Below are positions 1 through 13,235 of a DNA stretch of 64,000 bases, piece after piece. A model generated the notes under the pieces. That model searched no databases and had not been told where the DNA came from. It saw only the letters and a program-made list of their open reading frames with translations. The DNA lies in NCBI GenBank assembly GCA_034008185.1, contig CM067081.1:24302806-24366805 (forward strand). The letters run 5' to 3'. This DNA is from Gorsachius magnificus. Its lineage: Eukaryota; Chordata; Aves; Pelecaniformes; Ardeidae. Both the position numbers and the translations under genes were made by a program. Positions within the stretch are counted from its first letter, which is position 1. The number at the start of each line of letters is the position of its first letter.

Positions 1-730
1 TAGGTCTCCTCAAATCCAGCTCTTCTCCAGGATGAAGAAGTCTGGTTCCCTCAGCCTCTCCTCACAGGAGAGGGGCTCCAGCCCCGGCCATCTCAGCAGC
101 CTCTGCTGAACATGCTGCAGCTGATCAATATATTTCCTCTTCCAGTGTGGTACAGGAAAAACCATCCAAAGCTGGACACTGTATTCCTGATGCGGTCTAC
201 TGAGTGCTAAGCAAAGAGGCCCAATCACTTCCCTTAATTCCCAGGTTTACATTCCGGCATGCTGTTAGCCTTCACTCCTGCCAAGACACACTGGCGGCTC
301 ACGTCTGGCCCCCTGCGCTCCCCAGCCAGTCAGTCCCCAGCATGCATGACTTCTGGAGGTCAGTCCACCCCAGGTGCAAGACATTTGCTCTTGCTGAATT
401 TTAGGCAGTTCCTGCTGATCCATTCCCTAGCCTGCCTAGGTCCCTCTGAATGGCAGCCCTGCCCTCAAGCAGGTGTTCATAAACGTAATAAGCCCATCTC
501 CTCTTCCAGGTCACTGATAAAGATATTAAATAATCTAGGTCCTACAACAGACCCCTGCAGGTCTGCTTGTAACCAATCTGCAGGCAGGAAACCAACCATT
601 AAGTACTACCTCTTAAGCTTAATGATCCAACCATGAGTTCCCTGTTTAACCAAGCCAGTCTACTCGCTCGTCTACTCATTTTCCCAATTATTAGTATGGA
701 TATCCCTATGCTTAGAGGAACCAGAACTTG
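1..730 (-). mobile_element. Old CR1 LINE fragment, reverse transcriptase region, antisense
   Basis: Read on the minus strand, the segment follows the order of CR1 ORF2. Around 640-500 come degraded equivalents of the strand before the catalytic motif and of the [10 protein letters not shown] block. Next come an AIQRDLGRLG-like block near 430, a VLHLG-like block near 375 and an SRQC...KAN-like block near 300. A LSRPHQEYSVQLW...LSCEERLRE...FILEKS block ends at position 1. Several stops and frame changes break it, so it is an ancient non-functional copy, continuing past the left edge. The higher-coordinate limit is vague, as matching becomes poor above about 640. It lies in the same orientation as UBL3 transcription. 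Confidence 0.82.
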
Positions 731-3094
731 TAAAAAAGCCCTGATGAAGAAAGCTCAGAAAAGGGAAGCTTCAGCTTTTGGGCAAGGGGCAGGGCACAGT
801 TTCCAGCTGGCACTGTAGCATGCTGTAGTCTACAGTATCTCCACCATTATCTAATTAAAAAAAAAAAAAATTCGCTCTGTTTCTTCTCATACCATATGGC
901 TGTCTACATTATACATGAATTAACATAGCTTTTCCCACAATCAGACCAGGGATTTTAGGGCTTTTAGGCCAGGCAAAAGTCCAGGGAAGAAAAGTCATGT
1001 CTTATCAGAACGTTTCCAATTGTTGGTACATAAACCTACTTAAAAATTATTCTCATTTTACTCATAATCCTCTCTTGGCACCAAGAATTAAATGTAAATT
1101 TAATAAACCAACCCTTGGATCTGTTTAGAAAGACAAACATATTGCAGGGAATAAATATCTGTTCAGAAAGTCATTTGGGATTTGAAGGTATTTTTTGTGC
1201 TTTTTTATTATTTCGTTCCGTAACTCCTCAGATTACAAAAAGGTCATTTTTAAAATTCATTAAAACAGCATGAACTTTTCTCTTTATGGCTTATATCTGA
1301 AGGGAGAAAAAAACCCCATAGTGTCATTTTCATTAAAATTAAGATCTTCTGAAGCTTCACCTCCCTAGAACATTACCCAAACCCTTTACTGAGTCTACAA
1401 AGCTTTATAGGTGGTTTAGGGTGTTTTCTTATGTCATAATATTATTTCCAGTACTGAAATTCTTTCTTATGTCATAATTTTATTTCCAGTACTGAAATTC
1501 TTTCTTTGAACCAAAGGCATGCCATTTTTTTTTTTCCTGTAAATCTGCAAGGACTAAAAAAGTTGCCAGGTATATGCAGTCACTCACATTCCCTTGAAAC
1601 ATAGATACTATAAACGTGCTTTTCTTCATTGACTCATTGCCCGTTTACACTTGGTATTAGAATTAAGATAGCAAAATGGACACATACAAGCAGTCATAAA
1701 GTGAAAAACATTACCTAAAATACTGTCACATCATCTAAAATACTACTTGGCAATTTTGCAACCTGCTGCGGGGATGACAGTGCTTGACAATATGGAGATG
1801 AAGGTATTGTACATTTGATGTAACATTATCCGTATGGGAGGAGCACAGGTCCCAATGGCCTAAGATGGTCACTAAGAATGGTAGCTGTGTTTTATCACAC
1901 TTCAGAAAATTGAAGGGTTTTTTGTAAATACAGCCATGGGAACAGATATACAAATAAAAGACTCTTTGTTATATACAAATAGCAAGGTATAGCAACAGCA
2001 TGGACATCCAAGTGGAGCACCCACAGTGAAGCACAGGACAGCAAAGCACACATCAAGTGTTTGCCCAGCCAGGGACAAGATCACTAACTGATGACCCTTT
2101 CCTCTTCTGTAACAAAAGCAAAAAGCAATGTTCTTTTTCAGATGATCTTCCTCCTTTCCAGCAATTAGTAGCAAATTCCACCAGGATGCATACCTCAGAG
2201 ATGAGAACCTCTCTTGCAATATCTGCTTTCAAAAATTTATGAAACACACGCAATCTAGTGTTTCAGAGAACAACTTAAACACAATTTGCACTTCCTCCCC
2301 CCTCTTTTAGTATAATTGACACCATTCAGATTAAATAAGACATTTTGATAGTGTCTTTTTCCCCTTATTCTGTTTGTTTCTTTCAGTAGCCTGAATGCTT
2401 AAAATAAAGCTAAAAACAAAAAAACCCCAACACATTAAACAGAGTATGAGAGTGAACAAAACGCAGGTTACTATACATGCAAGTAACAAAAGGTTAACTT
2501 CTGACCCAAAAAGATGAAAGGGAGAACATAACATTGTGCATATGTTTTTAAAATACTTTTTCCTGTTACAAACAACAACAAAAAGAAAATAAACTTTTCC
2601 TTGTTTATTGCTCTTGCCGTACAAAAATCTTATCAACTGCTCCTCTCCAACCTGTTTCGCATTTGAGGAGAATTCTTTTCTTTGTTCCTATTTAGCAATC
2701 TATTTTTAATTGAAGTGTCTTGCTATTTTTAAGTCCCTCTTAACCCTCAAAATAAATTTACTTTCTCTTTCCTACTCTCAGCTAAATAACAGAGATGAAC
2801 AATTTTGGGGGGTTTTCCCCTAACCCCATTTTTCAATAAAATCTATGCAATCACAACCATTCCATCTATGGATGAGGGTGAATACCTAACAAAGAGAAAT
2901 CAGGCATGCAGAATGATAGGTTATTTTGAAAAAAGAACCCTCACAGGTATCTCTTCAAACTCCTACGCACAGGCAAACTCCCTATCTGCTACAAATATCA
3001 AGTCAATCATTTAGAGACTTTTAAATACAAGGAATTCTGATGTAGTTTGGTTGCAAGTTCTTATTCAAAGAGCTAAAGTATCTAATAGCATTTT
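731..3094. other. Intronic, no recognisable gene
   Basis: AT-rich intronic sequence with an A-run near 856-869 and a 38-bp tandem duplication at 1425-1500, listed separately. Both strands hold only short open frames without a recognisable domain. I see no exon or identifiable element. Confidence 0.6.
1425..1500. repeat. Two-copy 38-bp tandem duplication
   Basis: The unit beginning TTTCTTATGTCATAAT and ending AGTACTGAAATTC occurs at 1425-1462 and again at 1463-1500, directly adjacent. The two copies differ at one position (A versus T). The near identity indicates a recent local duplication, most likely by replication slippage. It lies in presumed intron sequence and no function is apparent. 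Confidence 0.95.
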
Positions 3095-3400
3095 GTGCCA
3101 TCTTGATGGTCACAAGCTGCAGCAAGGGAAATCCTGCTGCACAGGCAGATAAACCCTCCCAGTGAAGGTAGCTGAAGCTCTGGCAGAGAGAGCTGTGTTA
3201 AGCTCTGGGCCTGCGAGGTGGCGGAATGGGCATCTTTGGACACAGTCAGAACTCCAGTGGACAAGGCTTGAGCAACGTGATCTAATTTTGAGGTTAGCCC
3301 TGCTTTGAGCCACCATCAGAGCTAGCTCTGCTTTGGGCTCCACAACCTTCAGAGGTCTCTTCTAACCTTAAGACTCCCTGATCTATAAATATGGATTTTC
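3095..3400 (+). mobile_element. Old CR1 3'-end fragment
   Basis: The sequence follows the end of an old CR1 subfamily. A GGTCACAAGCTGCAGCAAGG block is followed by a degraded end of ORF2. A GGACAAGGCTTGAGCAACGT block comes next, then GTTAGCCCTGCTTTGAGC, then a decayed form of the ACCTCCAGAGGTCCCTTCC motif that marks CR1 3' UTRs. The terminal octamer repeats are no longer evident. Divergence is high, so this is an old, inactive insertion, antisense to UBL3. The left limit is approximate. Confidence 0.75.
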
Positions 3401-6400
3401 TTATATTTGAATATAATTTGTATTAAACACATTCTGTATATCAAGGCACTGCTAAACTGAGTAGAGCTTCAAACACCATGTTTGGCAGCCTCACCAACAG
3501 GTTTAAGATCAACTAGTAAGTTCTAGAAAAATAATTTATTATGGGTATAGAATAATATCTCTGTATATAGAACTATAACAAATTTTAATGAGACTCCAAT
3601 AGTTAAAAAGGAAGAAAACCTTTTATTCTACCTTAACAATTTATACTACTACCTTATTACTACAACTGATAGCTGAAGGGCTAAATAAAACAACAACAAC
3701 AAACATTTTACAGGAATAGGTTAACATCTCCAGTGCCTCCAACACACATGCACATTATATCTTTATTAAAAACTCATGTCCTCTGTCAGGCCAAAGGATT
3801 TTTATTGCTACAGACTTCTCACTGTTCCTCTGATTTATTTCCCTCCCTGCCCCACAAAGCAGCACCAGTAGGGAGATTAATATCTGACAAATACAGCACC
3901 AGGAATGTGAGAAAGAAGTGAGTAAATATTGCATCAAAAAAGTATTAAAATGAAATTTATTTCCTACTTCTCTCAGTTATTCAATTCTGTCTGAAGTTTA
4001 CAGCAGCAATAACTATTAAAAATTAAGACTCTTTAGGTATCCATGTGCCTTTTACTACTAATATTCAATTCACAAAATAAAAATAAAAATTAAGAGTGCT
4101 TCTATTTTGCCTGACAAGCAACTAATCCTTTGAGCTATGTTCACTGTTATGATCCTGCTTGGGGATTGGCATTGTCTCAGTACCTTGGTGGTTACATAAA
4201 TGTAAGCATGCTTGGATCTCTAACATTCAGCTAGCTTGTCTTTTCTTAAAGAGAGTGCACTTTCTGGTATATCTGAATTTGTATGAATGCAGACTATTGA
4301 TGAAAGGCATGCTCCCACTTTCTCCCCTTTGCTGGGGTCAGATCTCGTGAACCTAACGTCATCAGATGAGTGGTTTTAAGCTGGATATATGGAAAAGCTT
4401 TGGGGGAATTTCTGGTAGATTACTCCTCCCTCAAATCACTCAGTGGCCAATTCCTCTTTTGGCTGACCACTAACTAAATCCTACTGTAAGGACATGGTGG
4501 GAACATGGCCAGTGGAGGGCAAGTGTTACACGGCTAGTCATGTATAGACATAATGACTAGATGGGAAAGGAGAGGGAGAAACTGAATTGCCAAAATATAG
4601 CACAGTTTTGTCCACTGGTTCATCAGCACATTTGAATGAAGGCATTAAGTGCCTGGTTTGGCTGTCCGCTTGCCAGGAACTGGACTGTCTTGCAATCACC
4701 TTATATACCCTGGTTTTAGCTACAAAGCTTCCACTGAGACTTTGAAGACAACGGCCAGGGCAAAGGAGATTTGAAAAGCATAGATTTGAGGTCCTTGATC
4801 TTCCTAGAATAAGCCTCTGATGAGCTGGGCCAATAAAGTTAAGCCAAAGCAACCCATGTACAAACAGCAGAGGCTGCATGCAATTAATTGTCAGGTTCAG
4901 TTTATCCAACTGACACATGCATATAAGAAAAGCAAGCATTTCAAATATTTTGATACCATAGCTTGATTAGTAGCACAGATGTCCTGTATACAATAGTGAC
5001 AAATTCCTACTCCCATTTCATATGCTTCTCTACACTCCAGAGACAAAGCAAAATGCTACTCCATCAAGCTGCACAAAAACAGAGTGCTGCTGTTCTGAGA
5101 ATGTCAGAAAACGAAGCTGGACAGGATGAGAATATACTGGGGTATTCATACACAGCACTGAATTTGGAGGTTTTGCGCTTTTAAGTGGTGCAGACGCCAC
5201 TAGCTAACTCTGTGATGAAGAATAAACAAACAAGGATTTCCACATGAAGTGAAGCCAAATCCTTTCCCAACCCAACAGTCTCAACCTGACAGAACAAGAG
5301 TGAGCCAATGGAAGGAGCTTTGCCATTCTAAGTGTGAGTGATCAGACGCGGCACACAATCTATTTCATGGAAATCCAAATCAGAAAACACAGTGCATTGC
5401 CTCAGGTAGCTTCTTCAGCTGGCTTCGGCCAGATTTTACTTGGGCATTACTATACAATTTAAAAAAAGCAGAACTCCTGTGGAAGTCAGAAAATTAATTT
5501 CTAAAACTATGGTTTAGAGTTAAAGCCAGCTCTGAATTGCAGTCAGCAAAGAGTTGGTTTCTAAATCTAAACCATTTTCTGCAATTTTTTTTTTTTTCTG
5601 AATACAGGTTGTTTTGCTGCAAACTGAACAGCAGAATGGAATGATTAACTGACCTGCAACAATTTTCTTCCCAGACTGTAAATACCACATTCTTTATTTG
5701 TGTCAAGAGCCCTCATATAAATTATAATTAAGCATAATAACAACATAACACTAAAATCTGCCAGGTCACCCTGTCACCATTATTGAATAGGTCTTATTTA
5801 TCATAAAGACAATATTTAAAAATGGAAAATTATTTCAGTAAACTCTACTGGTCTGCATTACCATCCCAAAACACTTGTTTAAAAGAAAATAAAAGTTACA
5901 AAAAGCTGTGTCATCTCACAGGGTCAGATAAAGAAAGGAGAGTGCCAGACAGATTAACTAAATGCTGCTTGAGTTAGATGTCAATAGGATTAGAATGGAC
6001 TTTGGGTTGCCGCTAGCAAATACATCCACATGCCTCGCAGAGGGTTTGGTAAGAAGGCACATGTCCTGTGGAGCAGCTCCAGACCGAAGTGGGAGAAGAT
6101 GAAAGCACAGGCCAGAGGAGTGCAACAGGGGAAAGGTTTCAAATACATTCCTCAGCCAGAGACTAAATATAAGGAAGTGTCAGACAAGTTAAGGGAGTCT
6201 CAGATCAAAATAAAAAGGTTTTTTGTCAACTCACAGAAAGCCTACTGTGTTACTCTTAAATGCACGCCTCCATCCAGGCAACAGTGCAAAATGGACAGCT
6301 GGCTAAACCCACCCAGGAAAAAAAAAGCTTCTGGTGCATTTAACAGATGGTGGCACAGGTTATGAAATTGGTCTTTGCTTCAGTCTCCAAATATAATTTT

Positions 6401-9300
6401 TAATGTAACTGAGATACAATATTTAAATAGCCTTGGAATATTTCTCAAATGAAACAAAACTAAGCATTTATTGTAGTATATACACTTACGTTTAGAACAA
6501 AAATCGTGCTTCTATAGATTATATCCTATTCCACACTTCTGCTGTCTGAGAAAAAAAAATTCCATGCTCAGAAAAATGAGGAGTTTTAGGGTTACTTTCT
6601 TGTACCTCAAGCAAAAATTTTAGAGGCATGCCAAGCAAAAAAAGCTAAGGGCATGCCTTAACAGTATATTCCTTGTTACGAAAAAAAACCCCAAACACTA
6701 AAAAATTTCCCCTCTTTCATATATCCGCCAAGCTGCCTTCTATATATACTCCCTTGGCATGTAATGCCATGCCACCACACCCAATTTTCACAGAGAAAAG
6801 AGTAATTCCATCATCTTCATTTTACATCACAGGGTCTGGGGAGAAAGGAGATTTGTTTGTTTTAAATAACATGTATAATTCCCTTCTATTACTTTATAAA
6901 TCAAAGTCTTAACCTTTTCACATGGTATAGGGAAAAGTAAAGGTATCTTCTCAGAAAACATTGGTTTATATTAGGGATTTTCCTTAAAACTTGCAAATAA
7001 ATGTCTGTCAGTCCTGTGAACTCTTAACCAGGAAGTTCAATGCCACAAAAATCAAGATCAATGAGGGGTCAAGCTATTACTAAAAGCAGCACAGCCCCAT
7101 ATTTCACCAATTTAAAAGCAAAGCAAAACACAGAACCTAAGTGCTAACTGCAATTCTTCATTCTAATTTTGAAAATCTATAATATCTGTATATGTCTTAA
7201 TAATAAACCTGCTCACTTACAGGGACTTAACCATTCCTGAAAAAGAAACATGAACATTATTAAAATTACAAAATTCAAATACCAATCATTACAGATTAGG
7301 CAGTCAGTTCTCCCTACGTACACGTAGCATGCTGCTGCTACAAACATGTGTGATACTTATTTCCAAGCCAGCAGGAGTTAGGTAGGCTGACCTTCTTTAT
7401 TTTGCACATTTTATTCACAGATATGCAACTATTAACCTAAAAATAATTTATTAATCATCCATCTTCATAGAGAAGGAAAGAGAATTAAAGACATACATGT
7501 GCACAGATTTGACAATATAATGCTTTCCAAAGCACAAAAATCCAGAACTAGGTCACAGCTTTATCCTACAGATCATTGTCAGCTTAGTTTGAACAATAAA
7601 AGTCTTTTGAATAAACTGCCTGCATTCAACAATCATGATACACTGATCCACAAATAGAAGCTGTATTATAAAGTGTAACAGCCCATGTATCCACAGCAGA
7701 AAATGGATGGAGTTGAACGAATATACTTCTGGGCTGTTAGTTCTTTGCTTCTTTATACTTTAAAATTATTTAAAAAATAAAAAATCTGACTTTTTGGGTC
7801 AACTGCTATTTCGAAGGTTCCCAATTTATCAATTCTACTGTGTAAATTTTTGATCAATCCCTTAGTAATGAAATGTAGCCATCCAAAAGAGGTCTGCTAG
7901 AAGCACAAATGCAAAGATTAGTCTTGACAAAGGAATGAAGACTATATTTATATATACCTATTTACACAGTTACCATAAAAATATTCATCTACATGAAATT
8001 CCTCAAAATCTGAAGCTTTTAAGCAAAATAAGATGCAGCATTCAAGCATGCAGAGACAAAATATGGTTTGTTTCAAGGTAATCATGAAGTAGCTTGGATA
8101 TTGTTTCCTCTTTTATAAATAATAGAAAAATTTATACTGGAAAGGTTTCATTTATGATAATTAAATTTCTACCTTAACTTTAAAAAAAAAAGCCCACCAC
8201 ACACACAAAACTAATGTTTGAAAACTTAAATTGAGCCAAAACAAAAGTGCTAACCTGAAACAAAGCATAATGGTTTAATTCAATCCGTAACTCAACCTTT
8301 AGCAACGCACAAGTATCAAAAGCTGCCCTCCAAAATATAAATGCAAAATGTATTTATCAAATTACACGTATGAAATTTACTCCAGTATACAAGAGAAACC
8401 TTACTAAGGCAATGATAAAAAGCTTCCCTGCATTAATATCTTATATAATGCCAAAGAATCTTCATTATTTAATTATGTAAGCATAAATTTTCAACCCACT
8501 CATATTCATTTCTGCTCTGAGGATATGAAATATCTTGCAAACGTTTCAGGCCAAATGTCAAGAGAGACTTGTCAAGCTTCAAGTAGTAAGCCTCTTTCTT
8601 TTAATCTAATATAAAAAAAAAAAAACAACAACCCAGCATATCTGACTTTCTTTGCAAGACTCCATTATAAAAAATTCAGTATCATTAAAACAATATAGCA
8701 TTTGTATAGGCAGTATTCTTTCTCTCCTGCTCCACACACTTAGGCAAAACCACACAGCATTTCTGCTGTGATTTTTAGAATAGACCGATCAAGTCCAATT
8801 TTATACAACAAATTAAAAAGAGGATGGATAATGCACTTTCAAGAACTTCAGACAGTTTTCAAAATTAACCCAGTCATGTAGAAATTTTGTTTGGTAACTT
8901 AACTTACTTTTAAATTCAATGTGACAAGATGCATAAACTTCCATTTTCTTCTTTTTAACAGGTTGTGTGCAACAGCTCAGACTGGATCACACTTGGCAAA
9001 GATCTGCAATCACACTGTACCTACTTCACCACCACAAGCAGTAGAACACCTACAAGTATTCAAATTTCCATACAGTTGTAATTAGGGGAAGATCTGCTAC
9101 GCTAAAAGGAAAGAAATGTATTTTGAATGCTGGAAAATTTTCTTTCTACTGCAGTGTTCACAACTATAGATGTGAAAGTTTTGTGCATGAAATAACAAAG
9201 AACTCTGATTTACTGTAAATTAAAATATTTAGTAATTTTTAAGCACTACCTAATGAATTTAAGCTAGGAAAAGACAACCTACCAAAAAGCAATATGAAAG
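3401..9300. other. Intronic, AT-rich, no recognisable gene
   Basis: Nearly 6 kb of AT-rich sequence with short A and T runs. One ATG-initiated open frame of 111 codons at 6030-6365 is rich in Lys and Arg but shows no recognisable domain, codon pattern or splice context. I take it as chance. I see no repeat element, exon or RNA gene. Confidence 0.5.
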
Positions 9301-12300
9301 TGTTGCAAATGAGGTTTTACAAAGCCTTAAGAACTTAAAAGAATTACCTAAACATAGACATCAAGTGCTATTTTTAGGCGTGGTGAAGCAGTCCCCCCAT
9401 AGAGTGCAGCTGCTCCTTCCAAAGGGCATGGGTCTCCCATAACTCATGGCTCATGGCTGCCTGCTCTCTCTGACCATCCTGGACACATTGGCATGTGTGG
9501 ACTGGCACTAAATGCCATGTTTAGGCAACCAAATCAAGTCTTCGAAGCCTTATTGCTTTAGAGCCTATATTTGGTAATGCAAGATTTACTTTTGCCAGGA
9601 GGCAAGATAATGTTTACACAGACACATCTTTAATTTTTCCACCCAGCAAAGTAACACACACTGCTTTTCTATCTCCATTCAGTACCAATACTGAAAATAC
9701 AAGTTTTAAGGGATGGATTTGGATATGTTTGTGTCTGGCAGGCAGAGGAAGGGTGAGGATGTCCTTCATCAGAAATCTGTTATCATCTGACACATTAAAA
9801 ACTTCAATAAATGTAATTTAATCACTAAGAGTATAAAACCTAATGTGTGGTAAGAGGAAATTATGACAACTCCTTGACTGTTTCTTGCTGCCCATGGTGC
9901 TTGTACAGCAAATTACTCGCCATAAATAAGCCTGAAGGCTTTGACACTGCTATGCTCAGTGCCTGTACCTTTGTCACTAGATGGTTGTGTAATCATGATT
10001 TGGCTTCTCTCTGTACTCCTTTCAGCTGCTACCACCACCCATCCTACAAACTGCTACAGCAGTCCAAAATGCCTACAAGAGAAAGTGAATGCTATCTTCC
10101 CCAGCAACCTCGCAAGAACTGCTTTGAAACAATTCAAAAGATTTCTCTTCCCCATCCCAAGAGCTCCACAGACACTCAAGGGCTAGCCAATACAGATTCC
10201 AGTAGAACACCACAAAACAACTGTTCGCTTTACCCCAAAGTTAAAGACAGAACAAAAATACAGGACTACTATATTTTAAGATTCTGAATGAGTGATTTTT
10301 GTGTAGGATATTTCAAACTCCCACAACAAAGAGCTATGGTTCTTCCTAAAAAGTATATCCCATTTTTTAGAACATATTACAATCTGATTTTACAAGAAAA
10401 ACTATTATGTGATACAAGAGACTGCAGAAAATGCTGTGTTTATTCAAGCATAATCTTCCATCTCCTGCAACACAATGTCTAGTAAAAGAAAAAAAACTTC
10501 GAAACTGTACTAATAGAGGCACTAACTATATCAATTTTCTTTCCCTCTGGTGTTCATTTCTATATGCCAAGAACTACAAGATAAAACAAAAAGGGTTGGG
10601 GTGGGGTTTTGTTTTTTTCAGAAGAGAACAACAAAGGGGAACAAAATCACCTCCTAACCACATGTTCATTATAAATAAAATTCATAACCTAGGACACTTA
10701 TTTAAGCACCAAAGTCAGGACTGATATGCAGCAGCAGAATCAACTATAAAAGGCAGGAAACTATTTACCTTCACTCCACCTTATCTGGCATTAGTCAGCA
10801 CTCTGAATTATTCACTTTGGTGCTTGCCTTTTTTTTTTTAAGCACATTTGCAGATAAAGGCACTGACTGATAATTGTTCTGTGCCCTATGGATAGGACAA
10901 GCTGTCTTTCCTACATGTCATGTCCTAAAAAAAATAAATACAGAATTTGAGGGAGATAATTTAAGAATAAAACTAAATCCCCACATCCTTGAACACTGGA
11001 AACTGCTGTGGATTTGTTTTCTTCTCTTGAGATTGCTTCAGATTTAAACTGATAGCATGAAGACTGACAGCTATATTAAGGTAGTATTTGATAATAAAGC
11101 GCTCAGAATTTCAGTTTCTTTGAAAGATCAACAAAAACACTTCAGCAAAATAATGTGATTCTCAATCAGTAGTAAGAGTTGAAAGAAACACTAACATAGC
11201 CCTACAACAAAGCTGGTATGAACACCAGCTTCCCCTAAAGCATTAGCCTCAAAACTTGTTTTTTACCACTCATTAACAAATACAGTTACAACCTTTCTCC
11301 TAATGTTCTTGGGAGCATCTATCAATGCATAAATATTTCATTGACTTTTGCATCATTTTAATTAACTCACAGCCCACAACAAGTCTTCTGAAATAAAACC
11401 TTCACATCAGCAAAGAGCACAAATGTTGGTACAGTCATGCAATACAACTGCTCTGAACAACCAAGACCGACACGCACTGAAGATGCACCAGAGCAAAGCT
11501 GGCCAGAAAAATTTATCTACTAACATTTAACTAAAATATACAAAGTCATTAAAAAAGAAAATCTTGATCTTGCTTGAATTTTGTTTCTGATGCAGTTCAA
11601 ATGGTAAAATTTCATTCCCTGCAACTCTGCTGCAGAGTTGTCTAGTACGTCTAGTAACTTCATATACTTAGATGAAGTTATATGACACCGCATACACAAT
11701 TTTTGATAAATAATAACCTCTTCTCTCACAGATCTTCCAAAAATAAATGGATTTGTATTAAGTACTTGTTAAGAAGACTAATTATTACAGAAAGGCACAA
11801 GATTAATTATGACTTATCTTCCAAGAAAAGTTTGAGCAGTACAGAAAGGTAAGGCACCGATCCAGCCTCTGAACAATGAGGAGGTGCTGAGTAAGGACGG
11901 GGGAAAAGTGTGTGGTTCTGGAAGAAGAGACAGTTATGCATTTATACACAGGATGGATAAATATTGTTAAACAGTCTCGATCCTGGTATTTACAGCCAGT
12001 TTTGTACTTCATTTTACAAGTGGAAGAGTTCCCTTTTAATGTGAGTGACATAAATAGTGCTATGGTACATACATCATACTCAGAGTTGCAAAAAATACAA
12101 GAGAAACTGTATTTGCTTAAAAGCCACAAATCTCTATTGAAATAAAGATACAACCTCAGCTTAGAAATGCCAGGCTCTTTATAGAGAGATTTTACACTCT
12201 TTGCAGTCAATTCAGGGAAAGATGTAGCTGTGGCTCTGGAGTTCATCCCCACCAAAACTTTACAGATTCCCTATTAAAATGTTTCCAAGTCTTACTTACC

Positions 12301-13150
12301 TCCTGCAGTAAGCGTGAGGAGCACATATGCTGGCATCATCAAGTGCCAGCATCAGAGCACTGGAACAAGAAGCATTCTGCACCTGCACTGCAGCCCTCCA
12401 TAAGGATTTCCCTGGCTATGCCCAAAGCAGAAGAAATGGGCACACAGGGCCTATTTTCGTTCCCATGAATGAAAAGGAAAAAGTTAGAGAGTCCCATCAC
12501 CCCAGCTCAGGTGAGTGATGACAGATCATTGCAAAACCATGTGCTTCAACCCTCCTTTTACAATGAATTCAAAAAATTAGAATCTTTGAGATCCTTGCTA
12601 GTGAAGAAGCATTAGAGCCCATCACCAGACTCTGCTGCTACTCTGTTCCGAGCACCTCCACTCTTCCCCTGAACTACCTTCTACAGGACTCCCTTCTTAG
12701 TGAGAGCAAACAAGATTCAAAGGCAACCATCTCCAAGCTAAAACAATTTTGCAAATACCCACTGCCACCTTCACTGGAGCCCTCATCATAATCCTGCTCA
12801 CAGTTTACCTAGCATTCCACCCACTACAGTGGATACTTAAACCTCCAAATAATTTTAAACATATGTAATTTGGAAAAAAAAATCTACCCATTTCCAGATT
12901 TACATGAAATCTTGGTTTGTATGAAAAACTATACCGGCCAGAGGCAATAAGTAGACTGAAATCAAACACAGTTGCAGTTTCTCTTTAATAAAAGCTCCTA
13001 AATTATCCTGCCATTAGCTATGAAAACAAGATCCTCAAGACAAAGTCAAATGTCTCAGTAACAAGCTGTTCTCTCTGTGCCAGATCCGACATATTGTACC
13101 TTAAAACCATGGTCTTGTGTCCAGAAGACTAGAAATGCTCACTAGTACCT

Positions 13151-13235
13151 TTTTACGTTTTGGGCTTTTGTTTGGGTTTGGGTTTTTGGGTTTGTTTGTT
13201 TGTTTTGGGTTTGGGTTTTTTTGGTTGGTTTTTTG
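13151..13235. repeat. G/T-rich low-complexity tract
   Basis: The plus strand is almost only T and G, in TTTGGG-like and GGTTTG-like steps. A complementary A/C-rich tract lies at 21132-21193, so the two are inverted relative to each other and could pair in a transcript of this intron. The steps are irregular and do not form a telomere-type array. Confidence 0.8.

Noticed and set aside
6030..6365. 111-codon ATG-initiated Lys/Arg-rich frame in the intron
   Set aside because: No recognisable domain, no splice or promoter context, and no sign of a retroposed gene such as a poly(A) tail with target-site duplications.
9847..10287. 146-codon intronic frame
   Set aside because: It starts with GTG and resembles translated non-coding sequence, with no known domain.
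13151..13235. Interstitial telomere-like repeat (TTTGGG steps)
   Set aside because: The units are irregular and are not TTAGGG, so it is only G/T-rich low complexity.
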